A DNA stretch of 64,000 bases, from contig MU831835.1 in the NCBI GenBank assembly GCA_029204225.1, forward strand, positions 37,918 through 101,917, in the 5' to 3' direction. The notes under the pieces are model-generated. The model worked only from the letters and a program-made list of their open reading frames with translations. It searched no databases and was not told the DNA's origin. Positions 1 to 11,942 of the stretch are shown here, piece by piece. Every line of letters begins with the position of its first letter. The stretch's first letter is position 1. The position numbers and the translations under genes were made by a program. The DNA comes from Diphasiastrum complanatum. Taxonomy: Eukaryota; Streptophyta; Lycopodiopsida; Lycopodiales; Lycopodiaceae.

Positions 1-328
1 TGATGCAAGCAAGGCTTCCAATTGGCTTTCCAAATCGTCGTTCCGCTTCTCTAGTTCGCCGACGAGGTTGCTTAGTGGGTCGGTGAGCTCTGTTGCTTTG
101 CTTCAAAATCCTGTAGTAGCATTTTTTGCGTTTGGAGCTTGGCAATCACCATGTCATATTTTTCAATGGGGATTGGAGTAGTGTCCAGCATGGGCGATAC
201 CACGAGATAGTCGTCGATTGTATGTTGGTGCTCCGCACATTTTTTTCCATGTCTGGATCACTTCCTCCTTGGTGAGGATCATTTTCTCCCCGACGCTCTG
301 TCTTGTTCTATTCAGCAGTTACTTTTGA
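1..328 (-). pseudogene. Coding scrap of an LTR-element internal region, coiled-coil-like
   Basis: Read on the minus strand, this stretch gives open segments that switch frame near position 105. The first contains IEKYDMVIAKLQTQKMLLQD and the second contains LVGELEKRNDDLESQLEAL, both rich in heptad-like L/E/K/Q spacing typical of coiled coils. It begins directly inside the proposed LTR end at 329, so it would be the 5' internal region of a minus-strand element whose remainder lies outside the window. Product not recognised; the resemblance in style to the coiled-coil tail of the ORF at 38,210-39,424 is only impressionistic. The frame break makes it a pseudogene. Confidence 0.35.
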
Positions 329-1250
329 TGTGAACTCGAGGGTGAAGGCCTGTCCTAAGTTCTTAAAGGCCAAAAGATTTAATTGGCTTATCATTCACAT
401 AAAGCTAGTCTCGAATCAACTTAATGAAAATCAAATAAGACTTTAAATCAAAACTTGAAAAACATTGCATCACATAGATTCATTCACTCAACAGTGGAAG
501 CACTGAGGGGTCAGATGGGGACCCCCCCCCCCGAAGGATTCTTTTCTTATCATTATGCAAATCCAATTGGCCAATGCCAATTACATATACAATGGATTCC
601 AATAGGGGTCTCAGATGTAGGAACATCAACTTAACATAGACTTAGTTCATATTCAATTATCTTAATTCCATATCTAGCTTATCAAAAGCATAGAAATTTC
701 TTTATAGGTCTTAATCTTTCCGACATGCAATCATGTTGGATCTTAGATTCTTGATATGCAATTCATGAGGGTTCATAGATTCTTGACATGCAATCATAAG
801 GGTTCATAAATTCTTGACATGCAACAGTCATGAAGTGACATGGTCATTTGGCAATGCATGGCTGCAATGACAGGCCCTAAAAATCAGCCATTAACATGTA
901 TTTGGGCTGCCTTGTACTGCCTTCAAAAATGTAGGAGGTCAGCTATTATTCAGCCTTCTGTCATGCACTTTGCTTGACCTTTCAACAAAAAGCCCTGATT
1001 ATCGCATACATTTTGCACTCCTTTCAGATATTGGTATGTGACAGGGTGAACAGGTTCAGAGTGACCTTTAAAATCAGTTTGATAAAATTATACTAATTTC
1101 ATATGCCACAAGACAAATCCATAGTTCGACTTTCATTGTGGGCGCTCAATACTGATAGCAGAACTATATATGCTTTCTGTCAGCGTTTTCAGTTGGATCA
1201 AACCTTTTCCTATCATGCCAAATGGCTGTAGATGTGAATAAACGTAGCTA
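329..1250 (-). repeat. Probable Gypsy-type LTR, minus orientation (far boundary uncertain)
   Basis: The stretch 329 to about 640 is an inverted homologue of 25,840-26,140, the end of the plus-strand Gypsy LTR. Shared landmarks in order are the terminal TGTGAACT (reverse of AGTTCACA), the AAGTTC..AGGAC block, a poly-C/GGGGTCCCC block near 520 and the CCAATT..ACATATACA block near 580. The part beyond about 640 is assigned only because it carries CATGCA-rich tandem repeats like those in the other LTR. The outer end could not be located and 1,250 is a guess. No target duplication was seen. Confidence 0.5.
744..838. repeat. Three tandem copies of a 31-32 bp unit
   Basis: Copies start at 744, 776 and 807 with TAGATTCTTGATATGCAA and close variants, each followed by a short GGGTTCA-type spacer. 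It lies inside the proposed minus-strand LTR. Periods of 32 and 31 bp were counted directly. Confidence 0.75.
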
Positions 1251-2709
1251 AAGGAAGGTCAAATCCTTCCAATTCAACCAAATTAAAAAAAAACAAAGGA
1301 TCCCACAAAAAAACCCTCCTAAATGAGCCATTTCCTTCGAATTAAAACTTCACAGCTTTGAAAACTTACTTTTGATATGTGCACGGAAGTCCTCGTTTGC
1401 AACACATATATCTGACCAAACATTCCACCGGTTACTTTAATGGCAAGAAGAACGTAACAGAGACATATCTCAACCTGGAAACGAGTAAGCTTAAAAGCTA
1501 AGTGTGTTAAAGGATAGAAAGCAACAGTACAATCACATCAACATAGCACAATAACATCAACACAGTATGAACCCAAAAACATGAGAAAAAAAGATAACAG
1601 TGCATAACACTGAGGCTTCTAGCCCTGGCCAAGCTTTACCTACGGCTACAGTAGCTCCAGGGAACAAGGTGCAGAAAACGCGGATAGGACATCATTCATT
1701 GATCACACGTCTTTGATTCACATCCAAGTTGAATGCTTTATTTAAATCGTTACATGCAAGAGATGAAATCTCTTTCATGCAACCATTCATGTCACTCATA
1801 ATAAAAGCGGACTTCCATGCGAGTACGCTATTTTAGCCCTCCACCAAGGTGCAAACCTTAAGTGTTCTAACTACCAATACAGTCTAGCCTTTAATATTGA
1901 ATTTCTTTCAAAGCGACCTCAACACATCATGAATATTTTCACTCATTTCTTTCTAAGGTTATCTCACATGCAAATATCTTGTTAGTCTCATTTTTATATA
2001 CTATGGGAGGTGACAGGGACATATAATGTTTCCCAATAAGAACTCAAAAAAATCCATGGAAGTTTGAACTAGGCAGAACTTCGTTGTGCTTGGCTTCCAT
2101 AGTGTAGTGGATTGATTGTACATGGCTTAATCCCACATGAAGATTATTAATTAGAATAGGCATGTACATAGATGAGGTCAAAATCCAAAACTATAAAGGC
2201 AGGTGTACAAAACTGTAGAGTGACATTGTAGCATCTATTATAATGGCACCCGGAATTGTTTGTCTTTGTGGCATTAAAAATAGAGACACTATGCTTTGTA
2301 ACCCCCTAAAAATGGCCAGAATCTGTATATCTTCAATACTTTATAATGATGTTTTGGTTTTTATTTCAATTCTTACCAAATATTAAATTTTGATTCAATA
2401 AAACAATACTCATATTCTATGCAATATCCAACTATTAATATTAGTAAATTCAATGTATTCAAATAAAAGTTTACATAACAAATTAATTTATTTAAACTCA
2501 CAATGATAGTGCATAAACTGAAATATTTATAACTCTAAGTATAAGCTCATGAAGTATAATACCCTAGGTACATCTTTGTCAATCTCACACAAATAAAATC
2601 TTGATTTAAAATTTGGCACTTGTCAGTAAAATATAAGCATCCATATAAACCAAATATTCTTGTCAATAACATATATGTCTGCCAAACAATTAATATAACA
2701 GTAAAAGTA
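1251..2709. other. AT-rich stretch, no gene supported
   Basis: I see no convincing gene. A minus-strand frame near 1,720-1,860 reads without stops for about 45 codons, but it has no recognisable motif and I do not call it. The rest is AT-rich with scattered stops in all frames. Confidence 0.5.
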
Positions 2710-3290
2710 TCAATCAATCTCCAACAACATATTCGGTAATGCCTTCTCGGCTGATTGAGAGGCTTGCCCCTCTTTAGAGACTTCAATATCTCTCTCAGTG
2801 TAATCTTGAGGGGGATCAATATTATCATCTCTTAAACCAACTAACTCCCCTTCTTCATTTATAAGTGAGGGGACAGGTTTCAACGAGGCACTTTGAAACC
2901 TCTCACTATTGTCAACTGCTCGAGCCTCTCGAATAGAAGCCACTCTTCAACAACTATGCAATTCCTAATTTTCTTGAGGGCACAACATGTTGTAGTACCT
3001 ACATTTGAAAGTAAATAAATGAATAAGTTATTCACCTAAAACAAAATTAAATTATAAAGTTAATACTTTATCATGAAAACTAATTGTACTCAAAGAAGCA
3101 CATCTTAATCCATATTCCTCCAAACATGTCCAGAACCCAATCATCCTCATTCGAGAACATGTCAATTAACTTGTTGATTAATCTTTGAGGCTTTTGGTAA
3201 GGGCTTACCAAAAACCTATCACCCTCTAAATGTCTCAATTTACGAGTCACAATTGGACAAGAAATAACATTACTACATTGTTCATTGCAA
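2710..3290 (-). pseudogene. DNA methyltransferase-like (N4/N6 type) gene remnant with an intron
   Basis: Minus-strand exon at about 3,100-3,290 reads YQKPQRLINKLIDMFS followed by DDWVLDMFGG. This is the arrangement of N6-adenine/N4-cytosine DNA methylases (PF01555 type: EKP..L...LI..FS..GD.VLD.F.G.GTT). After an AT-rich gap with an acceptor (AATGTAG) at about 2,999, the next stretch reads TTTCCALKKIRNCIVVEE, the expected GTT.AAL...R..I..E continuation of the SAM-binding motif I region. The frame then shifts near 2,900 into a 77-codon tail ending at 2,710. The catalytic D/N-PPY motif is not visible, so only the C-terminal half of the domain is present. It is probably dead. Transposon-borne methylase or captured host gene are both possible. 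Confidence 0.5.
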
Positions 3291-3517
3291 TGAATTCGTC
3301 ATCTCTTTTTCTCATGTGCATCATAGTAGCCCACTGTCGTGTTATATGTATCTTAATTGTAAGAATATGTAGTATAAAAGATTGTCGTTCCCCAAAGAGA
3401 TTGCTTAATGTTGTGATTTTAGATGTTTTAAACTCATTTATTCTTCTTGGATTAAAAGCTGATTGTCAAGGGACATTCAAGAGTATCGGCGACCAGTATC
3501 ACCGGTTAGGATGTGAT

Positions 3518-4302
3518 TTCAAACAAACAAAAATAAAAGATATTGATGCCGACTAATCTCATATCGAACATGTTGCATTTATGATTAGTGTATTCGATCG
3601 GCTAGCTTGATCTATCGGTCTGTGCTCCTAATAAAGTTTGTCAGACAAGCAAGGTCTGTTGTATCAGATAAACCAAGACAGAGAAACATGCAAATGTCTC
3701 AGTACAATCCAAAAGTAGTCCAACAATCTGTCCTCAACAACAGAGAGTGCTCATTCATAATAACAACTGACTACTAAGTTGACTTGCACAAGTATCCATA
3801 TGCAAATTTTAGAGTATATTCACAACAACACGGAGCAAGCTTTAGGATGTGTAAGTCACATGAGTATAATGTAACAGTGATTCTGAAAGTTAACATCACA
3901 ATCAAGTTCCAAGCAATCGATTATTCGATCACACAGGGAATCAAATAACCAATGAGTTTTAAGACAATCTTAGTTGTGAGTTTACGATTGCTCTCATACG
4001 ACACTATCAAGGCTAAGGAAGTGTCTGACTAGAGTTTCAATCACAAGCACATCCGACAAGGTGAGGCTTACCAACTGTCAGAAATAGACGTACTCAACAA
4101 ACAGAAGGCTTATGAAAGCAGAGAGAAGGGAAAACTTGAAGACTCAAACTCTCTCTCTATGATCTCTTGAAAAACTCGGTAATTATATTGAAGCGTAAGT
4201 GGAGTACATATAGGGAACGAGCATAAAAGTATGCAATGAGAAGCAAGCACGTGGAAGGTTGCAACGTTTGCTTTGAGGTGCAACATGTAAGTCTTCTGGA
4301 AT
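3518..4302 (-). repeat. LTR-like dispersed repeat, copy 1
   Basis: It matches 22,928-23,698 in the same orientation over essentially its whole length, with an extra ~80 bp at about 3,911-3,992 and a ~50 bp gap near 4,230. On the minus strand it holds a TATA-like CCTATATGTACTCC followed by a pyrimidine-rich leader, as expected of an LTR promoter. Copy 2 is followed on the minus strand by a Gypsy gag, which supports LTR identity. I could not fix TG..CA termini, a primer site or target duplications. Confidence 0.6.
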
Positions 4303-4558
4303 GTTCTTCTCTTAGGTTCATGTCGTTTCATATTGGCCCTTCAAAATATAGGCCTTCCTTCAGTCACATTTCATTAGGCCTCTTTATATCTTTGTATAAG
4401 TTGTCATTGTCAGGTCCATTAAATATTTCCTCATATTTGGTGATTATCTTCATTAGTTGACTAGGTTGATTGGGATTTTCAATTTATCTTTTCTTGGCCT
4501 CATGAAATTGCCAACAACATGGTTGCCCAGATCAGCAAAACATGTTCTTAAAAAAGTT
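4303..4558. other. No gene seen
   Basis: AT-rich sequence that follows the LTR-like repeat. Nothing recognisable in either strand. Confidence 0.4.
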
Positions 4559-4954
4559 CTATGCAACAACAAAATCCTCAGTCATGTCCTTCCTTGGTGT
4601 AACATTCTTTGGTAGCTCAACATTTATCCGGATGAAAGAACCATCCATATAGAGGCTTTGCATTGTTGTCAGGACATGGCCGACAAGTGTGCCAAAGTGT
4701 GTTACAAAATAAGTAACAAACTTTTTATGGTCTTTGTTTGCTCTTCTTTCCTTGATGGCACAAGCGACATTCTCATAATGAACATGGTAGCCAGCTTCCC
4801 AATCAGAATACAGCTCCCATAGCTCTTGATAGGAGGAGTTTACAACAATTGAGAAATAAAAGTTCAAAATGCATGAGGAACGAACGCCAGTCAACCTTAT
4901 TGAAATAGAAACCCTAGGGACACAGAACCCTAGGGAAGAGGTATTGATAGTCAC
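4559..4954 (-). CDS. Hypothetical open frame, 131 codons
   Basis: An uninterrupted minus-strand frame from an ATG at 4,954 to a stop at 4,559. It includes IKERRANKDHKKFVTYFVTH and a hydrophobic VGHVLTTMQSLYMDG stretch. I recognise no family. It lies between the LTR-like repeat and a Gypsy integrase on the opposite strand and does not match expected Gypsy coding. It may be a chance frame or an exon of an unknown gene. Confidence 0.25.
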   Translation of the reverse strand: MTINTSSLGFCVPRVSISIRLTGVRSSCILNFYFSIVVNSSYQELWELYSDWEAGYHVHYENVACAIKERRANKDHKKFVTYFVTHFGTLVGHVLTTMQSLYMDGSFIRINVELPKNVTPRKDMTEDFVVA

Positions 4955-5018
4955 CCGGAGTGGGAAGAAAACTTAACCAAAGGAGAAACAATCAGCAAAA
5001 CCTGAAAAGCCTAAGGAG

Positions 5019-5315
5019 ATGACTACACCACAACTAGTCACTTTGCTACCATTAGAAAAAAGGAAAGAAGAGACACATGAAGAGAAGGAAGTGGGAGAAG
5101 TCTCAGAATCAGAAGGGAAGAAGATGCCCCGTTTATATGATCGACAGCTAGTGAGACCATTAGTTGCTCCAAGAAACCCCAAATTGAAATCAAGACCCAA
5201 GACTACGAGGAGAATAAAACATAAGGAACTTTGGAATGATGAATTGCAGAAAGGGCTAGAATATATGAAAGTGGAAATAGGATTATGGCAACTAGTGTGG
5301 TTAGCTCCTACATGA
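5019..5315 (+). pseudogene. Open frame upstream of the Gypsy integrase, uncertain
   Basis: A plus-strand frame rich in K, E and R (residues 1-70), ending in a stop at 5,313. It is in the same orientation as the integrase that follows and directly abuts it, so it is probably decayed polyprotein upstream of the integrase. No RNase H or reverse transcriptase motif is recognisable. Confidence 0.3.
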
Positions 5316-6418
5316 TTGTATAGACGATGTATTACACCAGGAGAGGTCGGTTTTGTTTTAGAAGACTGTCATGATTCAGCATGTGGAGGCTATTTCGTAG
5401 GACAATTGACAGCATAGAAGGTGCTTAGGACAGGATACTGGTGGCCTACTATTTTTCGTGATGCTCATTTATATGCGTGTAATTGTGATATTTGCCAAAG
5501 GATCGATCCACATGCCAATTGAACACGCTCTTTAGTGCCAATACAAGTGACGCTACCATTTGAAAAATGGGGAATAGATTTCATGGGACCCATCCACACT
5601 ACATCATCAAGCAAGAAGCACTACATAGTCATAGCCACTGACTACTTTACTAAGTGGTCAGAAGCCAGAGCAGTAGCAAAAGATAATGCCAAAGAGACGG
5701 CCTGGCTCTTATTAGAAAAAGTGATAGGAAGATTCGGAGCACCCAAAGAGTTAGTGTCCGATAAAGGTACACATTTTCTTATCAAAACTATTAAGGCTTT
5801 GACAGAACAATTGTTGATCAGCCATAGGAAAAGTATCCCATATCACCCACAAGCCAATGGCCAAGCCGAAAGTACAAACAAATAGCTACTATCTATTTTG
5901 AAAAAAACTGTAGCTGATAGCAAAAGGGATTGAAACCGTAAGTTATATGCTGCCTTATAGGCTTACAACATCACCTATAAAGTTAGCACCAACCATACTC
6001 TCTTTTTCCTAGTATATGGACAAGAATGTGTCCTACCAATAGAGATTGAATTCCCCACCATCAGATTTGCTATGGCACACGATCAAGGGGAGAAAGAGTC
6101 ACTACAACAACGCATGGATACACTGCAAGAATTGGACGAACAATGATTAACGTCCTTGACCCACCAAGAAACATACAAAAAATGGGTGAAAATCATACAC
6201 GATAGGAAATGCCAGAGTATAAGTTCACTAAGGGGCAACTAGTGCTATATTACGATGTGAGAAATGAGTTGATGCCACAGAAGTTTGGAATGAAATGGGG
6301 AGGACTATACATTATCCAAAAATTGTATGACAATAACACCGTTACACTTACAGAGTTAAGTGGGAAAGTGTTCATGCACCGTGTGAACCTGAACAAGTTG
6401 AAAATCTACTATGTATAA
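5316..6418 (+). pseudogene. Gypsy (Ty3) integrase remnant
   Basis: This carries the integrase of a Ty3/Gypsy polyprotein, the enzyme that joins element DNA to the chromosome. A degenerate zinc-binding region spans 5,317-5,520 (GYWWPTIFRDA then CNCDICQR), with internal stops. The core at 5,535-5,884 is open: GIDFMGP and ATDYFTKW (first Asp), LVSDKGTHF (second Asp), then YHPQANGQAESTNK holding the Glu. A stop follows at 5,884, and more stops interrupt 5,885-6,150 (YNITYKVSTNHT region). The C-terminal part at 6,209-6,418 has a G(L)YII-like segment and ends MHRVNLNKLKIYY, resembling the GPY/F module. No intact reverse transcriptase precedes it. The DDE triad survives but the gene cannot be translated through. 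Confidence 0.85.
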
Positions 6419-6856
6419 AAATTCAACACTCATGTACAGTGTATTATATCCTTTTGTTTTTATTTGAGGTACTCAGTTATAATAGAATAAAGAACGAGGA
6501 TTTGAGAATATGTGTCTATGGCACAAGGACTATCAGGATCCATCAGAGTGATTCAAGAAAGAGGGCCTAAATTGACCGAACCGCTAATACAAGCAATTAA
6601 TTCTTATGTATGAAGTTTGAATGGGAACCCCATGAATCAAACTTGTGGATAGAATCACGACTAATGTGGGAATGGAATGGGAATGAGGATCTAGCATTTT
6701 TAGCATTTTTATGGGAACACCAAACGATCAGCCGTATATTTGTTAATTGCGAATAAGATACCTCTTGTCATTCACATTATGACCTTGAAAGTCCGTCTAT
6801 GCACATAGATATCATAGATGAATGGGTCCTAGATGATATTGCCACAACCATTCCAC
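6419..6856. other. Flank of the Gypsy remnant, no gene
   Basis: This may contain the 3' untranslated end of the Gypsy element. I see no polypurine tract, LTR or ORF that I can support. Confidence 0.4.
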
Positions 6857-7015
6857 CCTGTACATATAGTTGTTCACTCAGGCACCCATGCATGACCCAA
6901 GTTGTCATTGACGGGATGCGTGTCCCGTCGACTTGCCTCGTGGCGAGGCCAACTGATTCTTATCAACACATGGCCCAACAGTACAGAGTAACACAGTGAT
7001 TCTACTTTAATTCTA
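6857..7015 (-). repeat. Truncated LTR of the TA..TA Copia family
   Basis: On the minus strand it begins TAGAATTAAAGTAGAATCAC and runs through the conserved GGGACACGCGTCCC-like palindrome region to about 6,857. There the similarity with the complete LTR at 11,943-12,194 stops, so roughly the last 100 bp are missing. It may be the 3' LTR of element A, but about 770 bp of unrelated sequence and the loss of the RT/RNase H region separate it from A's coding part. Confidence 0.75.
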
Positions 7016-7784
7016 ACTTACAATCGATGGCCCTACTCAAATCTGATGGATTCTTATAGCTCCTTCACTAAGTGCCAACAAGTTGATTCTTTTCAATATA
7101 AGTAAAATTTGCAGGAAATACTCAAAAAATAATGGAACATCAGATTTTTTTCCTACAGCTTGGGCTCTTCGAATGAAGAAATATGCAACAAACAGTTATT
7201 TACCTGTTCAAAGATTTTTGCTTTCTTTGCAGCCTGTGAACATGGAAAAATACAATCCATACGGAGTCAATTTCACAGCAACTTGTGCATCCCTCTCGAC
7301 AACAACAATCAATACAACCAACAACACAGCAAAACCGACAACCTCTATTCCAGCATGAGGGGCATACTAACTAGGACTGAATATCCTATGGTATCCCATC
7401 TGTTGTCCTGTAGCCCCTCCGTACTTCATGATGAAATTGTTTTTATTAAAGTGCTGTTAGCTTTCTTATAAGCCTATTGCTCTTCCTGTTTGAATTTCAA
7501 AAATGAGACTTTCAAATTGATGTGCAAATTGTCATTCTTACTGCCTTGCAATAATATCCTGCTGTGCATTATTAAGAACCTTTTCAGCCCAAATGCCATA
7601 TCTAGACACAAATATGGTTTAGATGCACTGGGGACTCGGTAATTTGGACGCCGTTGTTTGTTGCACCAAGGAGACAGATCAGTCTACTGGTAATGTATTG
7701 TGTGGAATCCTTTGGATAATTAGCCTTGTATAATTTGTGATTTGTTGTTTCTTACAATTCATAAAGCTCTGGGCTCCAGGCGAT
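7016..7784. other. Unassigned sequence between element A and an LTR fragment
   Basis: Two overlapping plus-strand open frames (7,083-7,358 and 7,160-7,471) show no recognisable motif. The element A similarity ends at about 7,785-7,800, where the RT sequence (GYTQNK) passes into unrelated sequence. Origin unknown. Confidence 0.4.
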
Positions 7785-10627
7785 TTTGAAGAGGCTTTAT
7801 TTTGTGTGTACCCTTTGTTCACCAATCTTGGTTTGTGCTTTGCTATACTTATATCTGCATGGTACTTAGTCCTGTATATCCATTTGCAACCAATGGGTTT
7901 CTTACCAACTGGTGGTTCTACTAAGTCCCATGTGCTATGCTTAGCAATTGACTCCATCTCCTCTCCCATGGCCTTGACCCAAATGTCATCATCCTTCGCT
8001 TCACCATAAGTCAAAGGTTCTTTGCTTTGAATAATGCTAGATAAGAGAACATAATTTGCTTCATACATTTCAGGTAGTGTCTTCTCTCTTGTTGATCTTC
8101 GTAGCTCTCCCTGGTTAGATGATCCTGGAAAGTCATCTATGTTGTGGCTCTCCAACAATCTCTCAAACCACTTAGGGAGCTTCCTGTCAGGTGATCGACT
8201 TCCTGGTGAAAATGTATCCCACGGTACATCCTTCTCCTTGCATTTGTCACCTACAATTTCAATCCTTCTTGCACCAAAAGGTTTGTCCCTACCTCTTCAA
8301 CCTGTTTCTTGAGGTTGAGTAGTAGTATCTTGAGATGTATCCTCATGTTCATCACTCAGAAGATCAATGAATGGATCATCATCAGGTGGTATCCTTACTA
8401 TACCATCTTTCCCAGTGGATGTGTCTATCTTCTTAACATCCTCGTCTTCATACATATTGGATTCATCAAAGATAGCATCACAGTTTATATGGATTTTGTT
8501 TTCCACTGGATCAAAACATCTATAGCCCTTCACACGATCATCATATTCTAGGAATATGCACTTGATAGCTTTTACATCAAGTTTGCGTCTCTCTTCCTTA
8601 TGAATGTGTACAAAGGCCTTACATCCAAAGATTCGTAAGTGGTTCACCTTTGGCTTCTTCTTTGTGAATGGTTCCTTAGGTGTTATCTTTGGTATGACAA
8701 TCGTAGGACTTCTATTTTGAAGATAGACTGTCGTGCTACATGCTTCTAGCCAGAAATCTTTTGGTAGTTTCATCTCAGCTAGCATAGATCTCACACTTTC
8801 CACAATCGTACGATTCTTGAGCTCAACTACACCATTGAGAGCAGGAGTATGAGCTTGCGTGAATTGTCTTTTAATCCCACATTGATCACAAAGATGATTG
8901 AAGTCATTAGACTTGTACTCACCTCCACTATCTGATCTTAGGACTTTGATCTTCCTACCTATCTGATTTTCGACCAATGCTTTGAAGCTCTTGAAGTTAT
9001 CAAATGCATCTAATTTCTTCTTCAAGAAGTAGATCCACGTCTTATGTGACATATCATCAATAAAGGTCATGAAATAGAAGGCTTTACCTAAGGACATGGT
9101 CCTCATAGGCCCGCATAAGTCTGTGTGGATTAAATCCAGGATGTTCTTTGCTCTTGCAACACCCCCTTTATTGAACTTCTCTTGATGCTGCTTCCCATAT
9201 ACACAGGATTCGCACATCGATTTCAAGTGATCTTCTATGGTAGGCAATCTTGTCACCATCTCCAATTTTCTCATCAAACTGAGGCTTCCCAAGTTCAAGT
9301 GACCAAGCCTCTTATGCCACAACTCAGTTTGCGATGGAATGGACGATACAAGTCCATGTTGCCCCTTAATTGTAGCATTCAACTTGTACAATTTTGTATT
9401 GGGCTCTCTTACTCCATCCGCAATAACTTTGAACTTCTGGTTCACATCCTTCACAAAGCAACGATCATGGGCAAATTCTACTTTCAACTTTTGATCAGTA
9501 ATGACTCCAACAGAAAGTAGATTTTTCTTCAAACCTGGTATGTAAAGTACCTCCCTGATCATCCTGCTTTTGCCATCAGGTAGTTGGATTGAATTGGTGC
9601 CTATCCCCTTGATCTTGCACACCTCACAATTTGCTTGTGAAACAGATGTTCCACTATCCAACACCTTCAAACTACTGAACCAATTCTTGTTACCTATCAT
9701 GCGTCTTGTGGCTCCCGAGTCAATATACCATGCTTGATCATCTTGATTAGATGACAACGCAGATATGAAGATGCTAGAGTCTTCAATCTCACCCTCATTG
9801 ACAAGGTTACCTGCTTGTTTTGGTTTCCCCTTGCCTTGTTCCACCAAGAATTTGTGACATTCACTCTTCCAATGGCCCTTTTTACCACAATGGAAGCACT
9901 TGCCTTTCTTCTTAGTTTTACTGGAAGATCCCTCATCCTCCTGAGACTTGGCAAATTGCTGCTTAGACTTCTTCTTGCCCTTGCCCTTGCCTTATTTTTG
10001 GCATGTCACAAGTGCCTGATCGTCAGTATTTTGACGTCGAGCCTTCACCGTTTCTCGCCATTGTTCTTCTTGCATCAAGATTCTTGTGAGCTCGTCAAAG
10101 GTTGGCAATCTTTCTCTTGATGCTATTGCACTCACAAACATCTGATAGGGTTCTGCAATGCCGCAGAATGCATTGTGCACCAGCTTCACATCACATATGT
10201 GCTCACCAATAGAATGCAGTTCATCTCTCATTGTCTTGATTCTGGTCATGTACATCTGACTGTGCTCTCCTTGCTCCATGCGGGCACTATTCAACTTTCA
10301 CTTCAGAAACATGATTCTTGACAGATTTGACATCTCGAACTACTCCTTTAGCACATCCCATGCCTGTCTGGGTGTGACAGCATCACAAATGTGGGTAATG
10401 ATGTGATCCTTCACTAACAAGTTAATGAAGGTCAAAGCTTTTCTCATATTTTTGTCAAATACTTTGATATCTGCTTCATTTGGCGGCCTTCTCTCATCAC
10501 TTCTGACGACTTCCCACATGTCTTTCTCCATCAATATGTTATTCATTTTGAATTTCCACACTGCATAGTTGGAAATCCCATCCAATTTGCTACTTTCACT
10601 CAAAATCGACTCTCCCATGTGTGCCAT
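7785..10627 (-). pseudogene. Copia element A polyprotein: gag, protease, integrase, start of RT
   Basis: A Tnt1-like Ty1/Copia polyprotein read from ATG 10,627. Gag opens with SSKLDGISNYAVWKFKM and ends in the zinc knuckle CFHCGKKGHWKSECH near 9,880. The protease has WYIDSGATRRM. The integrase has WHKRLGHLN and CESCVYGKQH (HHCC), HTDLCGPM and RSDSGGEYKS for the two Asp, and the Glu in NGVVELKNRT. The RT begins WDLVEPPVGKKPIGCKW and is cut off at about 7,785, so fingers/palm with YVDD and the RNase H are missing. All parts share one frame, broken only by stops near 10,340, 10,297, 9,992 and 8,297. It is the best preserved gag-integrase of the three related copies in the window, but it cannot make RT. 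Confidence 0.92.
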
Positions 10628-11927
10628 CGCAAAACTGCTTGAAACTTCTGCCTTAGGCTAAGAACAGTATGTTGAGGCCAACAGTGATGTAAGAAGTTGA
10701 AAATAATGACCTGCACTTTTTACCTTACCAGGCCACTTGCCGCTTTTTCACCAATTTGAAAGCCAAATCGGCGTTGCCTTCCAAAATGCACTCAGTCGTC
10801 AACTCCCAACAACGTGCCCAGTGGAATGGTGAAATCACTTCTCGCGTACTCCGAACACCTTCTCCACTGCAATCACTCTGTTTTGTTGTACCGTACTTGC
10901 AGGTACAGTTCGGGTGCCCTTTGTTTGGAGGTTATAGCCTATTGTTTGGGTCAAAACGGGCAAAGGACCCAAAAATAAGGACTTTTCTAGTTTTTGAACT
11001 GTTTCTTCACCTTGAAGAAACTTCAATCTCCACTTGTGAAGGGACCCAACTCAACTTTCAGTATGAAAATTTTTAATGAAGTTGAAGGCCAGAATGCACT
11101 TCACTTCTTCAGGGCCCTGTTCAAAGCCCATCCAATGGCTGAACCAAATCTTGTGGTCCACGTTTCTCTCCCATCACAAGTTTTGGACTATTGATGCATC
11201 TGACACCTCATCCAAAGGTCCAAATTGCATCTAGGCATTGCACCGCGCTCCTACAATCGCTATGGCCTTCCAGATGCTACGCTCTCACCCTGGTTCCACG
11301 CGCGAACAACCCGTGACCTCCCTGTCTGTGGCCGTGCCTCCCCACACTCATATTTTCTTGATCTAATTCGCCTGTGGATTGATTTGAGCACAATATAAGG
11401 CCTGGAGCAGGGTCACCCTACTGATTCCAAGACTGTAGAGTGTTCACTCAAGAAATTCCGTGGAGAAACGACGATTTTAGCTCAACTTGACAAAGTGGCT
11501 TTTTTCACCTTTTTACTGCAAATCTGCTAGGTTAACTGTCTGGAGACAAATCTCTGACATAAACCTCATAATCTCTCCATGGCTGGTTGACAATGTGATT
11601 AGCTTCCATCCTGTCCTTACGACACCCAAAACGGTACACAAACAACGAAGAAATCACCAATTATGTATAAAAACTATAACCCCAAGCCCGGTATCAATTT
11701 TCAGCTGGCTTCAAAATTGTCAATTTTTCACCAAATTTTTTCCTGTCTAATGCTATGCATAGGCTAATAATCTCTCTGCTGAGCTTAGCAAGCCTCTATA
11801 AACTAGAAACCATGCACCAGTGCTTCTCTTTCCGTCTTCAACCCGCCGTAAACCCCGAACTCTCAGAAGACAGTTCTCCCAAAGCTCTCTTCAACGACGA
11901 TGCTATACTGTGTACACTCCCTGTACG
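10628..11927 (-). other. Element A 5' leader (long untranslated region)
   Basis: About 1.3 kb lies between the primer site and the gag ATG. The same leader recurs in element C (27,618-28,916), and its 3' half recurs in B (12,200-12,785). A conserved block carries CCTATTTTTGGGTCC and CCAAACGAAAGGCTATAACC-type sequence. No conserved long ORF was seen in it. Confidence 0.8.
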
Positions 11928-11940
11928 GCTCTGATACCAA
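11928..11940 (-). promoter_or_regulatory. Primer binding site of element A
   Basis: The minus strand reads TTGGTATCAGAGC, which is complementary to the 3' end of plant initiator-methionine tRNA. It lies two to three bases inside the LTR end. Confidence 0.9.
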
Positions 11941-11942
11941 CT

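Noticed and set aside
3230-3556. Plus-strand frame of 108 codons
   Set aside because: It overlaps the minus-strand methylase-like exon, whose motifs are recognisable, so this is its shadow.
9182-10120. Plus-strand frames inside element A
   Set aside because: They are antisense shadows of the Copia integrase and gag.
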